DNA from: an aff. Roholtiella sp. LEGE 12411
GTDB taxonomy: Bacteria; Cyanobacteriota; Cyanobacteriia; Cyanobacteriales; Nostocaceae
Assembly (NCBI RefSeq): GCF_015206995.1
Contig: NZ_JADEXR010000027.1
Location: 1-55,717 of the forward strand
DNA: 55,717 nucleotides
Direction: 5' to 3'
The translations under genes and the position numbers were made by a program. Positions 17,101-24,095 of this stretch are shown piece after piece. The notes below the pieces were generated by a model. It ran no database searches and was not told the DNA's origin. It saw nothing but the letters and a program-made list of their open reading frames with translations. Within the stretch, counting starts at the first letter, position 1; each line of letters opens with the position of its first letter.

Positions 17101-18670
17101 GTCACTCGAACTTCTTGCAGCAATTAGCCGATACGTTGAACAAGAAGAAATCGAGCAACTTGGAGCCAACATTGAAAGAATTAACCGAAGCTTTACAGAT
17201 GGTTGGCTTCGAGGTCAAAGAACAGCGAACCTCTCAGCAAGTACTCTCCGACAAAATTCAGCAACTATTGACCGCACAGAAAGTTATGGACATCTTGAGC
17301 AACGAGACAGTGAACAACTCCTAAACGCAATCGCTGATTTTTTAGAAACAAGGGCGATCGAATCTACTAACATTGTCAAAGATTTGCAAACCCTAACTGA
17401 AAAATTGGGCCATTACCAAGATAAGGACTCGGTTAGGGCGATCGTCCTTGACGTTGCCGCAGGCATCACTGACTTCATTGACCAGTCAGCAGTTGAAGCT
17501 GCCTTAGTTAAAGGATTGCCACGAGTAACAGAACAACTCTCTCAATATCAACAACAGTTAGCTAGTGCAAAAACTACATTTAACCAGCTTGAGCAACTGT
17601 TGATCAATAAACCAGTACAAAACCAAGCACTAGAAGCCATTGCAGAATATGTTGAGTTACAGTCCGTTGAAACATTTGGGATTGAACTATCCAAGTTTGT
17701 AACACAACTCAAGCAGCTACCACAGCCAAAAATCACCTCGAATGATATAGGCGTAGTAGCAAGTCATTCACTACAAGACACTCAACAAAATGCTGACAAT
17801 CTTCTAAGAGCAATTTCCGAGTATCTTGAACAAGATGCCATTGCAAGCTCCCCTACTGTATCAGTATTAGATAAGTTAATGACACAGTTAAGGCAGAGTC
17901 AATCTCATGCTAATAGATTCATTAACCAGTTTGATGTAGCGGTTTCTGCCTCATTACGTCAACTAAACACTTTATTGTTAAAGCAGCAACAGCAGATAGA
18001 GAAGCAGTTTGTAGAAGCATTTTCCCAGCACATTGAACAGTCAACTATTCAATCTGAGTCAATTATCCAAGCCTTTGAAATAATCAAGGAAAGCTTGAGT
18101 ATACCCTCTGATAACACCAGGGTAATTCAGCAAATAGATACGGTCATCTCTTATTACATAGAATTGATAAACAAAGTGAATCAGCTTAGTGATCAAGAAT
18201 TTCTATTGCTGAAGCAAAATGTAGTAGATTATTTTCAAAAACAACCACTTTATCCACCATTTGCTGACAAACAACTTCTTCAAAATGAGATTGAGCAGAT
18301 CAATACTCGAATACAAAACCTATGGCAAGAACAAGTAAAGTATGTAAATACCGCCAATCAATTAGAAAAAAAATTATTTTATAAATGGGATCAAAAATAC
18401 ACAAAGACAGTGGCGAAAATAGAACAAACAGCAGGATTTATTGACTCCCTTACTGCTCATAAACAGCAAAAAGAAATTGAACTCAAACAGTGGAATAATC
18501 AAGCTCAAATTTACTGCATTTGGGAACAAGAGCCACGTACTGCCCAAATGAGGATTTTTAATCAAGTATTTCAGCTACCTCTAATACAAGAAAGGCTAAG
18601 GGATATTCAACAGAAACAAGTTATTAAAGTACAGAGTCAAAAACAACGCCCATCAGTACCGAGGCTTTGA
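14108..18670 (+). CDS. MobF-family conjugative relaxase-helicase (TrwC/TraI type)
   Basis: 1520 aa from a GTG start; the relaxase motif begins at residue 1, as usual (MLTAKNVSAKTAVEYF). Catalytic Y15, the WSGEAAQKLGLSG segment, SALDCTFSAPKTISLM (76-90) and the metal triad H144/H155/H157 identify the relaxase. The helicase follows, with Walker A GVAGAGKT near 422-429, Walker B IIDEAGLL, GDTKQFSSVG, and SSQGKTAGRV and YVAASRAK late motifs. It nicks oriT and unwinds the transferred strand. The C-terminal ~550 residues are a Gln-rich, coiled, low-identity tail containing about six copies of a ~60-residue motif (L-L-x-A-I-x-x-Y-x-E-x-x-x-I). Bases 16956-17324 also encode a different protein in the +1 frame. 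It is divergent from the partition operon. Confidence 0.93.
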   Translation: MLTAKNVSAKTAVEYFFRGASQKGAARWSGEAAQKLGLSGAINNEKIFTNIAHGFSPDGSRFLNGRKLNNDKRRSALDCTFSAPKTISLMALVGGDYRLIEAHIKAVKQSLNVAEPIYARARIRSDGKQKPIDTGNLLVAEFDHIESRELDPQLHTHCLLMNMTEANGKWYSLSNSQVFKNKAFLGMTYQSFLAAEVKKLGYEVEAKEHGQFDIKGFSEQEIKAFSKRRQKILAQVGESASRAERDRAWNTTRKHKKDVTQSELKADWRQQAAALEIIFELPAYPEYEPVEEIANNKSLESALDQAIAHWSERNVSFKHEDLGKFILQERLASNVTEIDSLIKQHKDLIDLPGMPGHYTTWRAVETEVAIIDLMQSGQDKLNAIANPQVIENRLEQITLNDGQRQAVQLAATTSDQFVAWQGVAGAGKTFAVNQLKAIATDAGYTVKGFAPNSIATKVLGQDTGIKTRNVASLLCSKLPPEPELNQLWIIDEAGLLSASDAHALLERAVQEQARVVFIGDTKQFSSVGAGNPFKLLQQEGIKTAHLTESRRQQNPDLKLAVDLIADNRIQSGFRHLQAMGSIVHVSPEEKLEIIANEYMAVSPEARSQTLVLAGTNKERLALTQAIRSKLHLEGSLGQDTIITQLIRKDLTKVQMENLHNFEMGEVVMPTRDYKRRGLAKGQLYTVVGKQDKTLILQGDEGNKFEVDTKFEKAVYKSQKIAIAVGDLLRWRKNDNDLGRSNGEDFVITGIDGDTATIKYLESDGRVETLNLREEQSLDYAIVSTIYSSQGKTAGRVLVADDGWAMTKESFYVAASRAKQELKIYTHDPVDMLKRVEDSKTKQNALEVLREQVKEKQAAERATSVVEQPVRKTQATVCTTSNAIAPPILLKDLPAVTLPVVPAPVLKTPSSISQPVIKPVLKKETSIEVPVAKPVLKKLTPQQNQTKEKTHDITRQQPNRNTTINREDRRIDNKSRETERKNRAVRNESSRELERVQSQSLELLAAISRYVEQEEIEQLGANIERINRSFTDGWLRGQRTANLSASTLRQNSATIDRTESYGHLEQRDSEQLLNAIADFLETRAIESTNIVKDLQTLTEKLGHYQDKDSVRAIVLDVAAGITDFIDQSAVEAALVKGLPRVTEQLSQYQQQLASAKTTFNQLEQLLINKPVQNQALEAIAEYVELQSVETFGIELSKFVTQLKQLPQPKITSNDIGVVASHSLQDTQQNADNLLRAISEYLEQDAIASSPTVSVLDKLMTQLRQSQSHANRFINQFDVAVSASLRQLNTLLLKQQQQIEKQFVEAFSQHIEQSTIQSESIIQAFEIIKESLSIPSDNTRVIQQIDTVISYYIELINKVNQLSDQEFLLLKQNVVDYFQKQPLYPPFADKQLLQNEIEQINTRIQNLWQEQVKYVNTANQLEKKLFYKWDQKYTKTVAKIEQTAGFIDSLTAHKQQKEIELKQWNNQAQIYCIWEQEPRTAQMRIFNQVFQLPLIQERLRDIQQKQVIKVQSQKQRPSVPRL
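16956..17324 (+). CDS. Out-of-frame ORF nested in the relaxase gene (possible overprinted gene)
   Basis: 122 aa in the +1 frame relative to the relaxase. An AAGGAG Shine-Dalgarno sequence at 16943-16948 lies 7 nt before its ATG. The translation is a convincing coiled-coil protein with regular leucines and Glu/Lys/Ser/Gln content (EKIEELTISHEKLSAKIEQL, later TLKELTEALQMVGFEVKEQR). In the same stretch the relaxase frame is unusually Arg/Asn/Gln-rich and low in complexity, as though it were the derived frame. Either an overlapping gene is translated from here, or the relaxase tail arose by frameshift into an older gene. Function unknown; a coiled-coil partner of the relaxase or T4SS would fit. 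It remains possible that this is a chance ORF. Confidence 0.5.
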   Translation: MTSPDNNPTEIQLLTEKIEELTISHEKLSAKIEQLETSQAENLSESKASHSNFLQQLADTLNKKKSSNLEPTLKELTEALQMVGFEVKEQRTSQQVLSDKIQQLLTAQKVMDILSNETVNNS

Positions 18671-18699
18671 GGGTAGGCAGATTCATGAATTCAAGCAAA

Positions 18700-18769
18700 G
18701 CGGGCGTTTCACCGGAAGAGGCAAAACTTGCCGCGCAGCGGCGAAGTGCGTCTGAGGTGAAACACCCGC
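18700..18769. terminator. Branched hairpin between relaxase and traX (bidirectional terminator)
   Basis: Arms GCGGGCGTTTCACC (18700-18713) and GGTGAAACACCCGC (18756-18769) pair with one G-T type mismatch. Inside them is a GCCGC/GCGGC hairpin (18730-18742). It sits between two convergent genes. There is no strong T-tract, so it may be a folded REP-like element that also terminates transcription. Confidence 0.5.
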
Positions 18770-18776
18770 AACTCAT

Positions 18777-19652
18777 TCAAAAATAAGCAATGCCTACAGC
18801 TTTAAGCAAAATGAGATGGAGAGGGTAGAATGCATAAAATAGTTTTACTTTTCGTCCTTGTTTACCATTCCATAACAAGATCACCAATGGGGCTAATAAA
18901 GCTAATAGTTGGTAGGGTTTAAACCCAGGAATAATTAAAACTAGCAAATTTATTGTCAACCATTTTAACCACCATTTAAAACTAGCAGAATTAAACTCAG
19001 ATAAGATAGTTACAATAATTACTCCGTAGGCTCCGTAGTTAGCATTTACTGACTGAGCTATCAGCGCAAATGTAAACCATATCAAATACTTGTTAGTGAA
19101 AAAAGCGGGAGGGTGTAATGCAGCTTGGGCTGACTTTGGAGAGAATTTAACCCCTTGCTTTCCTTTAACGAAGTCAGAAGTCAGAGGCAAGAACAACTTT
19201 GGTCTTCCCTCTGACTTCTCGTGAGCGATAGGGAGCAAGGGTCTGAGTTCCCGATCAAATTCGTCCTTCTTACTCCTTTCTTCTTCCTGCTGACTTCCTG
19301 GTTCAATTAATTTACCTAGCCTGATAGCCAATAAACTCAGTAGCAACGTAACTAAAATATTTAAACTGTAATTATTAAACAGTAGATAATATATAGGTTG
19401 ACTTAAAAATCCCCAAACTGTCAGTTTGAGAAAATAAGAGTTAAAATCTTTTGTATACTTCTCTCCCTGACCAAGTAGCCAAGCAAAAAGAGGAAAGCTA
19501 AACCTACCTACATACCTAAACATTAATTGGTTGGGAAAGAAGACTACCCCAATATGATCACAGACCATTAACAAAGCAGCTAAAAGCTTAATTTGAAAAG
19601 ATGTCACGCTCTGGAATATTTTTAAATAAGTGAAAAATGAGCAAAACTTCAA
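18777..19652 (-). CDS. traX: TraX-family membrane protein (pilin N-acetylase-like)
   Basis: 291 aa, polytopic. The start of the family signature is clear: KLLAALLMVCDHIGVVFF (about 22-39), then FRYVGRFSFPLFAWLLGQG (45-63), then several membrane segments ending YAFYPLHLILL. In F plasmids TraX acetylates the N-terminal Ala of mature pilin in the inner membrane. The pilin-like protein at 33528-33932 would expose an Ala after signal cleavage, so a similar role is plausible. Residues about 118-185 form a hydrophilic insertion, encoded by repeat-type DNA, within a loop between membrane segments. The start overlaps the divergent 19637 gene by 16 bp. Confidence 0.82.
   Translation of the reverse strand: MKFCSFFTYLKIFQSVTSFQIKLLAALLMVCDHIGVVFFPNQLMFRYVGRFSFPLFAWLLGQGEKYTKDFNSYFLKLTVWGFLSQPIYYLLFNNYSLNILVTLLLSLLAIRLGKLIEPGSQQEEERSKKDEFDRELRPLLPIAHEKSEGRPKLFLPLTSDFVKGKQGVKFSPKSAQAALHPPAFFTNKYLIWFTFALIAQSVNANYGAYGVIIVTILSEFNSASFKWWLKWLTINLLVLIIPGFKPYQLLALLAPLVILLWNGKQGRKVKLFYAFYPLHLILLKAVGIAYF
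19098..19301. repeat. Repeat-derived in-frame insertion inside traX
   Basis: About 68 codons of charged, Pro-rich sequence interrupt TraX. At the DNA level they contain tandem heptamers (AGTCAGA twice around 19173-19186) and an 11-bp inverted repeat (GAAGTCAGAGG 19177-19187, complement 19208-19218), typical of Nostocales interspersed repeats. The reading frame is kept, so the protein may still fold with an enlarged loop. Confidence 0.55.
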
Positions 19653-20005
19653 ATCAGCACGTAGTTTATTGTCCTATAGAAGATGAGCATGGATGTACTG
19701 TTTATGTTCTGGAGTGGTCAGGTAACAGAAACCGTTTTTCTAACCAAGAAATTGCACAGATAGCTGAGAAGAAACACAGACAAAGGCGCGCCCAGAGCTA
19801 TGGAAATAGTCAAGAAGAAGTGTATATTAAGATTGGTAAACATAGTGTATGGACAACAATCAGAAATGTCCTTTGGTGGATAGGAGCCTATACAATAGCT
19901 GTCATTAAATTTCTATTTAAATGGGGCTGGAAAATGTTTTTTTTCTTTTTTGTACTATTTATTTGGCAAATATTGTTCGGGGTATTTTTAACGCGACGTT
20001 GGTAA
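19637..20005 (+). CDS. Small protein with C-terminal membrane segment(s)
   Basis: 122 aa, unrecognised. A hydrophilic N-terminal domain (YCPIEDEHGCTVYVLEW, then an RFSNQEIAQIAEKKHRQRR helix) is followed by one or two hydrophobic segments (about 80-118, with a run of Phe and Trp). It is the only plus-strand gene within the transfer region, facing the convergent 20007-20735 gene (1 bp apart), and overlaps the 5' end of traX by 16 bp. It may be an entry-exclusion or regulatory factor, as such small membrane proteins often sit near tra operons; this is inference from place and topology only. Confidence 0.55.
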   Translation: MSKTSNQHVVYCPIEDEHGCTVYVLEWSGNRNRFSNQEIAQIAEKKHRQRRAQSYGNSQEEVYIKIGKHSVWTTIRNVLWWIGAYTIAVIKFLFKWGWKMFFFFFVLFIWQILFGVFLTRRW

Positions 20006-20006
20006 A

Positions 20007-20735
20007 CTAGTTAGATTGATTTTTCAAGATCAGAGATTTCTGTTTTACCTGCTGCTGATTTTGACTCAGTTCTTTTTTAACTTTTTCTGGAAGTTGCATG
20101 ATAGTCTTTTGGTCTTGCTCTGTAGCAAGAGCAGTAAAATCTCCATCTTTGAATACAGCACCACGACCATAAGCATGAATGGTAAATGATTCGTTATTTC
20201 TTTCATAAGAATAAGTCTGTCCTCGAAAAGCTGAAATATTCTCTGATACTTGATAGCCGTACTGAGTAATTAAAGAAGTTCCTGCTTGGATAATTGATGA
20301 TTTTGAGCTTATGCCTTGTTCAGTTTCTAAGTTCTTACTAGCTTGAAGACTCTGAGTTTGATCTCGAATCAGTCCCAAATCATCACGCAATACTTGACCG
20401 TCTTTAATATCCAGAATAGGTTTATCGTCAATCAAGATCCGAACTGAGCCTTTAGTCGTTGAGGGGTTGTCCAAACTTCCTTTCAGTTCATTTACTTGAT
20501 CAAGTGTCAATAAGTTAACAGTTGGCTTTAGATCGCCCTGTTTATCATAAACTTTTTGCCCTTTAATCTGGATTTCAATGTTTGCAGAAGTAGGCTTATT
20601 CAGTAAAGAATCAAGTAATTTACCAGTTAAAACTAGCATCTGTTGATGCTTTTGCAGGATTAAATTTATTAATCTATCAACAATAGCGCTAGTACTCTCA
20701 TGAATACTATGAGCTTGAGATTCAAAATTAGACAT
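20007..20735 (-). CDS. Transfer-region protein of unknown function, paralogue 3
   Basis: 242 aa, soluble, no signal peptide. Two blocks recur in the two genes upstream: QIKGQKVYDKQGDLKPTV (about 57-74) with VRILIDDKPILDIKDGQVLRD spaced behind, and FTIHAYGRGAVFKDGDF followed by LPEKVKKEL. These are the same blocks as in 20812-21972. The C-terminus is Gln/Lys-rich. It is the last gene of the tra operon. It could be a relaxosome, coupling or exported protein. No known domain recognised. Confidence 0.65.
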   Translation of the reverse strand: MSNFESQAHSIHESTSAIVDRLINLILQKHQQMLVLTGKLLDSLLNKPTSANIEIQIKGQKVYDKQGDLKPTVNLLTLDQVNELKGSLDNPSTTKGSVRILIDDKPILDIKDGQVLRDDLGLIRDQTQSLQASKNLETEQGISSKSSIIQAGTSLITQYGYQVSENISAFRGQTYSYERNNESFTIHAYGRGAVFKDGDFTALATEQDQKTIMQLPEKVKKELSQNQQQVKQKSLILKNQSN

Positions 20736-20811
20736 AATTTTAACTCTGCGATCAGATTTTATTTGGCAAGTGCTTAGGGAACGAAATTTTATTCCCTAAG
20801 CATCATTCTGG

Positions 20812-21972
20812 TTAAACTCTTAATGCTTTAGTTGCAGTTGCAACCTGTTTTTCGCTTTGTTTTAAGGATCGTGCTTCCACAGGAACTTGAGCAATCTTAT
20901 TAAGCTGGTCAGAGGTAACAGGAGAAACGATTTGTCCGTTCTGGACTAACTTCTGCCCATCTTTACTATAGATCCCAGAATGTTGAGCAGACGCGGCAAT
21001 AATTAAGCTATTACCTTTAAAAACTTTGACTCCTTCACCATTATCTCTACCGAAACGTTCAGCTAAATAGCGAGTACCAGCATTGAGAGTATTTCCTGCT
21101 ACGTCCGCTAATCTCCTTTCTAAATTATCTTGGATCTTATTTTTTGTATCCCCTAAAAACTGGACAACATTTTGAGGAACTTGCTGCGCTAGTCCTCTTA
21201 ATTCTTGTAATGCCTCTTTGCTACTTTGCTGCAATCTTCCTAGCCATCTGTCTACTTTGGAATTGAGAGGTTTCTTTTGGCTCATAGCTTCAACCTTCTG
21301 CTCTAGCTGATTAATCCTAGTAGTTTGATCGACCAATAGTTGGAAGATAGCATTTTCAAACCTATCTGGGTTTTGCTTGTGTTCAGCAATTAAAGATTTG
21401 ATATCATTCCAAGGAGTAGTAGATTCACTTTTTACTGAATTTTGGGAAATAGTTTCTTTTGAAGTATCTTGAACTTGATCCAAATTCGACTTTGCTACTG
21501 GATTTAAAGTTTCTTCAGTCTTGGCAGTGTTGTCCAACACTTGTGAGCTTTGCTCCGATATAGAAGGCGTATAATCCAAAGATGTAACAGGTTTTTGTTC
21601 TGTTTGGTCTTGAGAAACGAATTCTTTTGAAGTATTTTGAACTTGTTCCAAATTTGGCTTTACTACTGAATTTAAAGAATACTGAGTATCTAATTTGGTT
21701 CCTCGTAATGCATGGTATACCTTCATACCATCAGACACAATTCTAACTCCATTCTTTAAAGAAGAGGAGCTTTCCAAAGCTTGCTGGAACTTTCTTCCAA
21801 GACTATCTCCCAAGCGATCAACTTGAGGAGTTTTATCTCCTACTTGATCGTAAATCTTGTTGCTGCCGAAATAAATCTGGAGCGTAGAATCTTTCTTACT
21901 ATTAAAGGTTGATTTAATATTTTCAACCCACGAACGTAAAATAGGTTGTGTTTGACTTTTATCTTCAATCAT
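20812..21972 (-). CDS. Transfer-region coiled-coil protein of unknown function, paralogue 2
   Basis: 386 aa. The N-terminal block (IYFGSNKIYDQVGDKTPQVD…GVRIVSDGMKVY) and C-terminal block (SLIIAASAQHSGIYSKDGQ…PVEARSLKQ) match the product of 20007-20735; the middle is Ser/Gln-rich with an internal duplication (NPVAKSNLDQVQDTSKETIS versus NSVVKPNLEQVQNTSKEFVS) and a coiled coil near 215-235. It overlaps the upstream small gene by 8 nt, so co-translated. The shape (structured ends, long disordered linker) would suit a relaxosome scaffold or a T4SS substrate; function not known. Confidence 0.65.
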   Translation of the reverse strand: MIEDKSQTQPILRSWVENIKSTFNSKKDSTLQIYFGSNKIYDQVGDKTPQVDRLGDSLGRKFQQALESSSSLKNGVRIVSDGMKVYHALRGTKLDTQYSLNSVVKPNLEQVQNTSKEFVSQDQTEQKPVTSLDYTPSISEQSSQVLDNTAKTEETLNPVAKSNLDQVQDTSKETISQNSVKSESTTPWNDIKSLIAEHKQNPDRFENAIFQLLVDQTTRINQLEQKVEAMSQKKPLNSKVDRWLGRLQQSSKEALQELRGLAQQVPQNVVQFLGDTKNKIQDNLERRLADVAGNTLNAGTRYLAERFGRDNGEGVKVFKGNSLIIAASAQHSGIYSKDGQKLVQNGQIVSPVTSDQLNKIAQVPVEARSLKQSEKQVATATKALRV

Positions 21973-22309
21973 CTAAAGCCTCCTCCATGCTAAGGCTTTC
22001 AGCAATTAGAGTGGTCATTTCTTGTTTATTTGGAATAGGGGGTAACTCAATTTCCCCTACCCGATCTAACAAAACTTGACCTCCTGCCTGAATAAATACC
22101 CACTGATCATCGACTAGAATTTGGATTACATCTTCTGATTCCATGTTGTCATAATTAACACGAATCCACTTACCATCTTTCCAGTGATAGACCGAATCAG
22201 GAGCATTTTCTCCATAATATATTTCGATTTCTTTGGGCTGATAACCTTCGGGTAAAGGAGGATGATTTTTGAAGTCTTCTGCGTTAATAGTTGCGCTTGG
22301 ATAGTTCAT
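21965..22309 (-). CDS. Small acidic protein downstream of virD4, paralogue 1
   Basis: 114 aa, acidic. It holds a short version of the block shared by the next two genes: IEIYYGENAPDSVYHWKDGK (about 28-47) and DVIQILVDDQWVFIQAGGQV (about 60-79). Eleven bases separate it from the virD4 stop. The order virD4, short paralogue, long paralogue, medium paralogue suggests a dedicated set working with the coupling protein. Confidence 0.65.
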   Translation of the reverse strand: MNYPSATINAEDFKNHPPLPEGYQPKEIEIYYGENAPDSVYHWKDGKWIRVNYDNMESEDVIQILVDDQWVFIQAGGQVLLDRVGEIELPPIPNKQEMTTLIAESLSMEEALDD

Positions 22310-22320
22310 TATTTGTCCTT

Positions 22321-24066
22321 TTAAAACTTCGCTGCTATTTGTTCTTCAAGTGGATCTGTTGGCAGAGGCAACATTTGCTCTGCCAATTGTTCTCGTTTTT
22401 CTAGCTCGTCGTCAGTGGGTGGGACAGATGCATTGTTTTTAATTTTTTGCTGCTTAATCTGTGCCCAAACTTTTCCAGCATTCTTTACAGATTGTATATC
22501 TCGTTTGGGAATTTTAATCCGAGTCCGGTAGGGAATCCTAGCAGATTTGCTATTTTTATAGCCAGGATTTAATAATATTATTTCCCCTTGCAACATCTGC
22601 ATCAATTCTTGAATTTCTACTAAAGGGCGAGTCTGTTGATGATCTGCTCTTGATGTACTTCCTCCTCCTTTACCACTACTTCGTGATCTTTGTTGATAAA
22701 AAACCTCTTCCCTTCCAAACTGCTCGCAATAGTATTGCGCTGTGCGGTTTTCGTTTAGTTGAGCAATAAACTGGGTTTTACAAGCTCCCAGAATTGCTTC
22801 CACATCTTGCTTACCGTAGGTTTTCTCTAGCAAACCAATTGACTGCACTGCTAAACAGAAAACAGCACCTGCGGAGCGGCCTAAGTTGAGTAGGTTGGGT
22901 AGGCTAGGAAGATAGATAGTGGAAACTTCATCTAAAAAGAAACAGATAGGATTTGTTCTTTTAGTAAAGATATTGCGGTAAGCAATCAAATGAATGACTG
23001 ATGCCATCAAAGGAGCAATGGCGGCTTCCTTTTGCGGATCCATGCGGAAAATTAGTAGAGTCCGACCCTTCAAATCTAGAGGAATTGAGGTTTTATTCCC
23101 AAAAACCCCTAGGATTTCCGGCGACATGAAGCGCGAAAACATAATTGATGCAGTTGAGGCAATACTGGCTGCTGTTTCGGGAGATCCAGCGCTAGCCAAA
23201 AAATTATCAAAAGCGGTCTTTTGATACTGGGGCAACTTGGCTTGGGCAATACGCTTGGACAATTCAGGTAAAGCTAGAATTTTATGACATAGGGCAATAT
23301 CAGCGTATTCATCGCTGCCCTTAGCTAGCATCAAAATAGCTTGGATTAATTGATTGCCAGCTAGAGAAAAGAAGCCGCCGCTACTACTGCCTTCACCACT
23401 AAGCTTCAGATTTTGCTGGAGTACATTACCTAATTGATAGGCACGTTGCCCGTCACGCGAATCAGTGAGAAAATCAAGAATATTACAACTATCGCTCTCT
23501 TGCGAACCGGGAGCAAGCACATAAACTTGATAGCCTCTTTCTTTTGCATAACCAGCTAGTTTGGAAGTCGGGGCAAGGTCTGTAGCCGATTCTTCATAAC
23601 CTTTGTAGTCAAAAGCAACAATTGTATGCCCTTGGTCAGTAGTACAACGCATCATCGGGTCAGTAACCGAGAAAGATTTTCCTGAACCTGGAGCGCCGAC
23701 CACAAAAATCATTTCTTGGGCATTGGGGATATAAAGTGTGGCTGGATCTTCAGGTAGAACTAGGGTGGTCTTGCCATGTTCATGAATAATTTCAGCATTT
23801 CTAGGTGTGCCGATATAGAAAGCTACTTCATTGTGCTTACGGGCTTCCATAAGCTCACATGCTAATTTTCTTGCTGCCCGTCGTTCTGTTGCCCCAGCAA
23901 ACCTTGCTTTAGCTAGGACTCCTTTGCGAGTATTACGGTTTCGGTTTCTAAGAATTAGGAAGATAAAATAGGCTAGTCCAGTACAGATCATCAGCAGAAA
24001 TGCTGGATCGTACACAAATCCAGGTAAGTCAGAGGTAGCGGGAATCTCAATTTTATTTTCTGACAT
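22321..24066 (-). CDS. virD4: VirD4/TraD-type coupling ATPase
   Basis: 581 aa. One N-terminal membrane segment (about 16-38), then the hexameric ATPase domain: Walker A VVGAPGSGKSF near 122-132, Walker B CFFLDEVST near 375, and the TraG/TraD motif block QLNENRTAQYYCEQFG. It links relaxase-bound DNA to the secretion channel. The second membrane segment and C-terminal extension of TraD are lacking, making this a short TraG/VirD4 form. Its gene lies 29 bp after the 399-aa periplasmic protein gene. Confidence 0.93.
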   Translation of the reverse strand: MSENKIEIPATSDLPGFVYDPAFLLMICTGLAYFIFLILRNRNRNTRKGVLAKARFAGATERRAARKLACELMEARKHNEVAFYIGTPRNAEIIHEHGKTTLVLPEDPATLYIPNAQEMIFVVGAPGSGKSFSVTDPMMRCTTDQGHTIVAFDYKGYEESATDLAPTSKLAGYAKERGYQVYVLAPGSQESDSCNILDFLTDSRDGQRAYQLGNVLQQNLKLSGEGSSSGGFFSLAGNQLIQAILMLAKGSDEYADIALCHKILALPELSKRIAQAKLPQYQKTAFDNFLASAGSPETAASIASTASIMFSRFMSPEILGVFGNKTSIPLDLKGRTLLIFRMDPQKEAAIAPLMASVIHLIAYRNIFTKRTNPICFFLDEVSTIYLPSLPNLLNLGRSAGAVFCLAVQSIGLLEKTYGKQDVEAILGACKTQFIAQLNENRTAQYYCEQFGREEVFYQQRSRSSGKGGGSTSRADHQQTRPLVEIQELMQMLQGEIILLNPGYKNSKSARIPYRTRIKIPKRDIQSVKNAGKVWAQIKQQKIKNNASVPPTDDELEKREQLAEQMLPLPTDPLEEQIAAKF

Positions 24067-24095
24067 TTTTTAAAAAGTATAAAATTGATGATTCA

